A DNA stretch of 64,000 nt from Lepidodermella squamata (Eukaryota; Gastrotricha), in NCBI GenBank assembly GCA_047495785.1, contig JBLDXI010000034.1:1054001-1118000 (forward strand), read 5' to 3'. Within the stretch, counting starts at the first letter, position 1. Every line of letters starts with the position of its first letter. Shown piece after piece: positions 57,659 through 64,000 of the stretch. Both the position numbers and the translations under genes were made by a program. The notes under the pieces are model-generated. The model was not told the origin of the DNA. It worked only from the letters and a program-made list of their open reading frames with translations, and ran no database searches.

Positions 57659-59420
57659 TCATAAATGTTTACAATTTTTGCACCGGCATTTTTCCTGGCA
57701 CTGGCAATGCCTGCCTCGGCCGCTTTTCTTGCAACCCGTCTTACAAGCACAGCCGCTGTCTAGACGAGAACGCTTGTTGCGAGCAGTAGCAGAACTATTC
57801 TGGACGACGGCATCGGAGTCGATATCGGCTTCGTCAGCAACCCCGTCGGCAAAAACCAACGGCGCAGCCTTAACTGGGGCCGGAGTCCGGGTGAGAGCGG
57901 ACGCCGCCTTCGACTGCCTGCGTCGCTTGCGCTTGCCTCCAACGACGGTCATTTTCCGTGCAGCGTAGTCGGGAAGTCGCCGGCGGCCCGACTGCAACTC
58001 GAAGCGAATGACAGCAGTGATATTTCTTCTGAAATTCTCCGCAGCAGCACTCGAACGTCTTCGAAGCGCGACGTAAAGCAGTAGGTCCTCGCGAACTCGC
58101 GATAGGTAGGCCGGTCACGGTGCAAAAATTCGGTTACGGCCGGGCAGATCGGCGGTTGAGAACTTGCGGACAGGGAAATCATGTCCATTCTGGTAGAAGA
58201 AAAATCGATGAAATCGCCTAGAGTCCAGGGCTCTTGATTTATTTTGCCGTTTCTCTTCCTCTCGAGCCATCTCTCAATGCGGCGCTCGGGAATTGGTTTC
58301 ATTCCATCCTTCCTCTTGGCTATAAGGGCGTAGTCAATTACCGTAGTTACCGAAATATAAGCCCCCACTCGTTTAGAAGCCTGTCTCGATTAGAAGCCTA
58401 GGTAAATTGAAATTCGTCGATGCATAGTCCTATCTCGAATAGTAGCCTAGGCTACTACGGCACGTGTGCTCTGCTGCGCTGAACGGTATTTAAAAACGAA
58501 AAATTCGTGAAGATATGCAATAATCTGCGACTTACGATTACTTTATTTAAAGCATTCCTTATTATTCTTAATTTTCAGCTATTAGACGACCTAGCTAATA
58601 ACTAATAATGAAAACTTTGATGAGTTTTGAGATTGAAAGACAGAAAGTAAAGTCAGGTCTCCGTTGCATAAGCCTATCTCAAATAGAAGCCTAGTCTTGA
58701 ATAGAAGCCTACTTTTCCCCATTTTTAAAGGTATCATTTTTGTATAAGCCCGGGTTAGTATTTCGGTAACTACGGTATTTTCTTCTTGGTTTTTATTCCT
58801 GCCGCCCAACCTTCCTCCAACGCCGCGACGATTTCACTGGGAATAACCAGAGCCGTAGTCTTATCGCGGTGTTCGATTGAATTATGTTGAAGCATATATT
58901 TCGGTTCAGGCGAAGAAGCATCGGTAATGATTCGGTAATTACAACGACAGTGTCGCCGCCGGTCACCTTTTCGGCAGTAATAATCTTCGATTAAACCTGC
59001 CGCCGTCTCGCGAGGGCTACGAGAGCTAGCCCATTCTCCGCGCTTTTCCATTTCAGCGATAATTTGCTGCCGATCTGATACCGGAGTGTCCAAAACGTTC
59101 ACCCAAATCGTCGACTGCTCGCGGTACAAACGGGTCTCCTCATCCTCCTCATCCTCATCATCATCATCATCAATATCACCATCGCACGGGGTGTCTTCTT
59201 TCGAACTGCCACCATCACCGCTTGATCCCGTAAAATGACGGGGTGGACTTAACCAGTCATCGGAATCGTTGACGAAAACCATGCCGGTAGCAAAGATGAC
59301 CAACAAAAGCGTTGTTTTAAGCAGTTTGAGATTCATGTTACAACTTGGGTTAAATTGGGTTTCAAAATTATTAATTTCTGTTACAGTTTGGTTGAGTTCG
59401 ATGTCGCGTTGTTTATTCAT
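57659..59420 (-). pseudogene. Transposon-derived gene with FLYWCH-like and Cys-cluster regions, nested in an intron
   Basis: It lies antisense in the 56655-60240 intron. From 59420 a frame encodes a hydrophobic stretch, an acidic run (DDDDDEDEEDEE) and a zinc-finger-like region (YYCRKGDRRRHCRC ... QHNSIEH) similar to FLYWCH/WRKY fingers of Mutator-like transposases. A TA-flanked MITE (58341-58775) interrupts it; on the far side the frame resumes without a shift if the MITE and one TA are disregarded. It then shifts by one base near 57990. The final segment ends in a dense Cys cluster (CACKTGCKKS ... HCQCQEKCRCKNC), like a CXC motif. It is broken at least twice, so probably not functional. Confidence 0.5.
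58341..58775. mobile_element. 435-bp MITE with CCGTAGTTACCGAAATA termini, TA target
   Basis: The 17-bp ends CCGTAGTTACCGAAATA are inverted at the other side, with TA at both borders. Repeats of AATAGAAGCCTAG lie inside. The ends resemble those of 1287-1381. Confidence 0.8.
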
Positions 59421-59666
59421 GTTGCAAGTCGCGCGCGCGTGCGCCACCTTGTGCTCTCACGCGGCACACGCCTCATTTGTGTTGCGTAATCGCTGCTGCA
59501 GGTGGTGTGTTCCTGTGACGCTTGGTGGTGAGCGCTCGCTGTACTCGTTTCGATTCGTAAATCTAGGCCGACTCCGTTCAGATATAAACACTTTACTCAA
59601 GTTATAGCATGCAAAAATAATGTGGAGACATCCACTTTGCGCTTGTTAGTCCTAAATGATCATTTT

Positions 59667-60194
59667 CAGGCCCGCCTACGTTACCGCTCTGCGTGCGCTC
59701 TTATTGGCCAGCTCACTCTGTACTTAAATCAAGCTCTGAATTTCAAATCGGCTTTTTACAAAAATCAAGTGAGTTGAATTCTCTATTGATTTTTTTACTT
59801 TTCATGCGTTCAAATGTTTATGATGAAACATTTTACGTGCATGATTTTTACGCGGAGACGCGCTCGCGTGAGATCAGACGTCAAACGCCGTAATTTTTCA
59901 GTGCGCCTAAAACCTTTCCACATTTACTTTTTTGAGCGGGAGCCATATATTCAGTCGATAAAGCATTAATTTGCAAACCGGCACAAGTAACTGTCTTACA
60001 CATTTTATACCGGCTGATACAGATTTGTCCGTTAAAAAATGTTTCATAAATCTGAAAAAATAAAACTAAAGTGCGCTATATTTTTCGGTTAATATTGTGA
60101 GCGGGTGTACATATGGCGTGCATGTGTTGCGTAGCCGTGCGTGAAAAGGCAGGCCTGTCAGCGCCCGCGCAGAGCCGCAACGTAGGCGGGACCG
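59667..60194. mobile_element. CAGGCCCGCCTACGTTAC element, second copy
   Basis: It starts CAGGCCCGCCTACGTTACCG and ends with the inverted sequence (GCAACGTAGGCGGGACCG). It is related to 31670-32357 but shorter, and sits just upstream of the second exon of channel copy C. Confidence 0.65.
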
Positions 60195-60943
60195 AAAATG
60201 TGCTCATTCTACACCAAATGACGGTTCTAAATATTTACAGAAAGCTACTCATACGTTAGACAGCATCCAATCGATGGCGAATGGAAAGACAAGCTTTCGC
60301 TGGAAATAGGTATTGGCTATGAGAACGGCTACAATACTTTTCACCGACATGAAGACACGCAATATGCTTGTTTCTATTTTTACAACGTTACATTGAGCCC
60401 TGGAGAAGTCTTCAACTTGAGCAACGCATGTGGTCGACTTGTCTCCCAGAATACAACCTTCTCGAGAGGCAACTCCATCGCTGAGCGAATGATACCGGTC
60501 TTCGAAATCCCGCAATACGATCACATCGACAACATGACAGCTATTCAACAAAAATGTGGCTACTTCAACGCTTCAGTCTACGTTCCTCAAGCGCTGATGG
60601 TTCTATATTGGCGAGTCAATACGTGTCCTTGGTTCTCTTCACCCGCTCTCCCAACCGGTAGAAACTTCGAGACCATCTACATCGACAATCTCAGTAATTT
60701 ATGGCTGCCGAAAATCCGCTTTCTATCCGCAGCCAACTCAAACCTCCAAATGCGGGACATGATCATCAATGACGATTATTTGATGATGATGTCTTCAAAG
60801 GTGCCAACAGTCAACCGAACATTCAAATTTTACTGGCAAAAAGAAGGCCTATTCGTGGCAAGCTGCGAGTTATCCCTACAGTTGTTCCCATTCGACACAC
60901 AAAACTGCAGTTTCGAGTTCTCCCTTGAGCGAGACATTGACCT

Positions 60944-61250
60944 AGTTTATTTATTTATTTATTTATTTATTTCAAAGCTATGACACCCAGAGAGGGCAGC
61001 TCGACAAAGTTAAGTTTGAAAGGAAACAGATAATTGCAGGACAGTTACAAAAGGATAGGACAATTGGAGATGACATAAATTTGAGTCAACGATAAGTAAA
61101 ACGAAACAATATTACAACAACGGCAGCTCACCGTTTTTTTACCGTGGATAAGGAAATATAAAAATAGAATATATAGAGCTTCATTTTAATTTCAATTTTG
61201 CAGCATTTTTTTCGTAGAAGTGCGAGTAGGTGGCGAGTAGGTGGCGAGTA
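60944..61250 (-). mobile_element. Retroposon-like insertion in channel copy C
   Basis: A TTTATTTATTTATTT run followed by AGAGAGGGCAGCTCGAC is, on the minus strand, a retroposon tail like that at 33107. It breaks the channel frame relative to copies A and B. A short GTAGGTGGCGA triplication marks the right edge. The exact right boundary is uncertain. Confidence 0.6.
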
Positions 61251-62009
61251 GGTGGTATTCGAATTGATAAGCAAACCCTTCTATTTGATTTCAAGCATTC
61301 ACAATCCGGGGACAGCTGGACCTTGATCTCGAACAATACATCGACCGACAAAGTTTTCTACAAAGGATTTTACGTTTCAACATTCAAATTTACGGCGGTG
61401 CTTCGGAGAAATCCGAGGTATCACATAAAAAATTTCGCCATTCCATCATCGACCATCGCCTCCCTAAATTTATTCCTATTCATGATGCCACCAGATTCAC
61501 CAGACCGTGCTGCATTTTCTGTCACCGTTCTTCTAACAATGACCGTCATGCAGAGTGCAATTTTGAATGAAGTTCCGAAAAAGCCATATGACACTCTTCT
61601 AGGCAAGCTGGTTCAAGGTCTGACTTGGTTTTGCATCGCAGCGACTGTTTATAGCCTTCTAATTTTATGGTTTTCTGCCTCCTTCTACGATCCAAATGCC
61701 TCAACTAGGCCTCAGAAGCGGTTCCTTAATGGGAGAATTGGCTTGGTTCGAGTTATTGATTTCCACTTTTGGATATGTTGCATCATAGTATTCTTTCTGG
61801 TTCATAATGTGTCTTCTTCGTGAACAGGATTTAGACTATAATTCAGCCATCAGATCGTTCAATATTGTCGCTTGAAAGCTGCGCTAAATATGTTATTTTG
61901 TTTTAATTTTCTCATAGGTGCTTTCCAGTTGTCTTTTTTCCAGTGTGAATAATAAGTTGTGAGTTGAAGAAATACTAAACAATGTCCAAGGAGTCCTTTT
62001 GCAGACTTG

Positions 62010-63050
62010 ACAAGTTTTGAATATATCGGAAGCTTCCACTGGGTGAATCCAGATGACTCAATACCTAAGACTGGCCCACTATTTCTCAGGGTAGAAATAT
62101 CACTCGCGAGGGACTCGTTTGTTGTTGGTCACTGTTTGGTCAGTTTTTCAGCTCTATCACTCATCTTCTTCGAACTGGTGTCAATAAAAATGGAGAAGGA
62201 AACTATACGGAATAGACTGACGGAGATTATCCAAGCAGTGTCATGCGGCCTAATCGCAACTTTTCCGCTATGTTACCCAGCTCAGTTCGATAATTCATAC
62301 TTTGATTCTTACTGCCGGTTTCTATCCTTCTCAATTCCAACCAGTTTTGGACTATTGATCTCTTCTCTGGTCCTCAAAATTGCTTTGACTTTGGGTTATC
62401 GCCAATCGAAAGTTCTAGCTAGCCTAGCCGTTTGGAATTGCATTTCAGTGGGTGTTTCGTTGGCTGGGGCGCTGAACGGGTCTATTCTTAGGTCGGAGGT
62501 TAAGGAATCGCAGTTCTACAAGGAAGAGATAGACACAGTCATGAGCAATATCTTTCAATTATGCGGCATTGCATCTAATGACTCATTGTTTCTTGCCGAG
62601 ATCAGCCTTTTAGCAGCTTTAGTTTTCACTGCGTGTCTGCTTGGATTTCTAGTCCTACGCCATTCTAAAAGGCTGAAATTGTCTCAACCTAAGAATCCCA
62701 AATCGAAAGTCTTGCCATCGGAGTCTTTGTCTAGGTTGGACACAGCAAACCGCGATCCTCCAATCAGCCAAGAATTGGATCTTAGAAGTGCGCTGAATGT
62801 ACTTGTGGTCATTTCGGTAACTGCTGTAATGATGTTCGCGAGTTCACTCCTCGTTGGCAGAACTTCATCTTCGTTATACATCATACTTTCAACAAATGCT
62901 GTTGCAGTAATTTTTAGCCATATTTTTACTCAGAGGAGAGGGACGTTGAAACGGCTTTGGCTCAAAGCCATATGTTGCAGGCAAATTAGGGAAATGCGCC
63001 CGAATACCGCATCTAACCGTCCGACATCAGTCGAGCTTGGATCCTGCTAA
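62010..63050 (+). pseudogene. 7TM-only copy of the GABA-B-like receptor
   Basis: From FEYIGSFHWVNPDD to the stop it is nearly identical to 49592-50637, but the ligand-binding exons are missing. There is no in-frame ATG; the homology begins after a TTTTGCAG acceptor-like site at 62005. Only the C-terminal tail (FSHIFTQRRGTLKRLWLKAI) is visibly diverged. It might be expressed only if spliced to an upstream exon. Most likely it is a 5'-truncated duplicate. Confidence 0.7.
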
Positions 63051-63201
63051 ACAGCTTCATTCGATGTACTGATTCAAAATTGATAAATTTATTTATTTAC
63101 TGAAAAATAATTGTAACTTGAATTTAGCGATCCTAAAATCGTTTGTCTTCGAACAACTATCGATGTTCTGCTTGGGAGAAAAGGAAAGATATGGAGATTA
63201 T

Positions 63202-63345
63202 TGCTACAGCATTTCTTTCAAAATATCCGAAACAGTCACTGCGAAACGTGAACGTCAGTAAATGAACAGTAAAACGGCGCCATTGGCCATGTCAGGCGTC
63301 CTGATATCGCAAATCGCAGAGAACACCTCGATTTTCCGAAGTATC
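63202..63345 (-). pseudogene. 3' remnant of the kynureninase-like gene
   Basis: It aligns with 50838-50990, the last 40-50 codons of the kynureninase-like gene, with small indels that disturb the frame. Its position after the truncated GABA-B copy shows that the whole block was duplicated and then lost its middle. Confidence 0.7.
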
Positions 63346-63768
63346 AAAGCTGTCTGAGCTCTTCTGGATTTCATAGAGAGCGGAACGATTTTTGCTTATT
63401 TGATTTTAAACGTAAAGGGAATCATTAAAATGCTGCCAAATATTTTATCTTTCACAGAGGCGAAATTCTACGGCGAAAGGGCAAGAATGCACATCTCACT
63501 ACTTGCATCTATTTGTATATGTATATGACTGAGCTTCTCTTCCTTGGCAGTTTTCAACCATCGTTTTTGTTCCAATAAAAAATCGAAGCAAAACAAAGCA
63601 AATAATTGAAATTTATGATTGCGATGAACAGCAAAATTTAAGCGAACTAGCGTGTGCCCCTGAAAACTCGCCCCAATCGCACAGGAAATTAAAGTACAAC
63701 ACATAGCTGGTGAGATATCTCTCGCCAGAGTGTTTAATTTTTCGCGAGAACGATCCTTGGTTTTTGCC

Positions 63769-64000
63769 ATGAATTGCAGCTTGATTTTTGTAGTCTTTTG
63801 TGTGGTTGCATGTACAACCTGCTTGGATGTTTCAAAGCTTCAACTGCCACGCTTGGACGAACTGATCGCATTCTGGCCTATGGACGCATACTCCGGTCTT
63901 AATGGGTACACGCGAACAAACAAAGAGCTTCAACCCCTTCGATCAAACAGCACAGCTAAATTTCGCCGGAACAAATTGGGAAATACTGGCTACTACGTGA
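63769..64000 (+). CDS. LamG-LamG-Cys-loop channel fusion, copy D (5' end only)
   Basis: An ATG at 63769 opens a signal peptide (MNCSLIFVVFCVVACTTCLD) and the start of the first LamG domain (LDELIAFWPMDAYSGLNGYT). It is open to the window end and closest to copy C, whose upstream flank (55090-55360) is also shared (63465-63768). Whether it is intact cannot be judged here. Confidence 0.75.
   Translation, partial: MNCSLIFVVFCVVACTTCLDVSKLQLPRLDELIAFWPMDAYSGLNGYTRTNKELQPLRSNSTAKFRRNKLGNTGYYV

Larger units (their letters stand above)
55361..61875 (+). pseudogene. LamG-LamG-Cys-loop channel fusion, copy C (damaged)
   Basis: Exon 1 55361..56654 starts at MKRSFIVTFCLVTCTTCLDV and encodes both LamG domains. 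Exon 2 starts at 60241, joined at phase 1 over a 3586-bp intron (CAGG/GTACGT, TTTACAG), and resumes LamG2 (IDGEWKDKLSLEIG). Three lesions follow in the channel part. About 36 residues of the first beta-strands are missing in frame (VYVPQALMV). A retroposon-like insert interrupts after SLERDID (about 60944-61250). A one-base gain near 61815 causes early termination after helix 4. The pore region (61260-61800) is otherwise well kept. Splicing around the insert is conceivable but I found no convincing site pair. Another gene fragment lies in the long intron on the other strand. Confidence 0.75.

Overview
This is eukaryotic nuclear DNA from an invertebrate animal. Many genes can be joined across short GT-AG introns with matching codon phase (47-70 nt is common). 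The gene content is animal: Cys-loop and GABA-B-like receptors, rhodopsin-like GPCRs, C-type lectin domains, F-box/ankyrin proteins, a kynureninase relative and a degenerate RNase III/Dicer-like protein. I cannot name the phylum from the sequence. No bacterial features (operons, ribosome binding sites, CRISPR) were seen.

The main gene family has four copies: A (1-2690, -), B (18510-21556, -), C (55361-61875, +) and D (63769-end, +). Copy B is complete, 911 residues in two exons. It encodes a signal peptide, two LamG/concanavalin-A-like domains and a full Cys-loop ligand-gated ion channel subunit. The only intron falls inside the second LamG domain, so the fusion is one gene rather than two neighbours. 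Copies A and D run off the window. Copy C is damaged.

The other genes are arranged in duplicated blocks. One is F-box/ankyrin plus rhodopsin-like GPCR (26.5-31.5 kb and 42.9-46.3 kb). Another is GABA-B-like receptor, kynureninase-like gene and LamG-channel (48.1-61.9 kb), which begins again in broken form at 62-64 kb. A third is the LamG-channel 5' flank, a CD225-like two-TM gene and an ankyrin gene (13.9-15.0 kb broken, 21.6-25.2 kb intact). Between the F-box/GPCR blocks lies an 11-exon gene for a secreted protein with Cys-rich modules and two C-type lectin domains (35.3-38.8 kb, -).

Mobile DNA makes up much of the rest. A 5.4-kb DNA transposon (7906-13325) has about 30-bp inverted termini, an apparent 4-bp target duplication, subterminal GTACAG-rich arrays and a multi-exon gene set with a PB1 domain, a C2H2 finger and a transposase-like core. 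A second element (3780-7612) shares its terminal CGTTCGTG and its 4-bp target duplication. Several hAT-type and TA-flanked miniature elements can be delimited to the base because paralogous sequence supplies the empty site. A tRNA-like SINE head, non-LTR retrotransposon fragments and other inverted-repeat elements fill the remaining gaps.

Receptor ion channels, class C and class A GPCRs and secreted lectin-like proteins sit together in recent duplicates. This looks like a fast-evolving chemosensory or recognition locus, but that is inference from content only.
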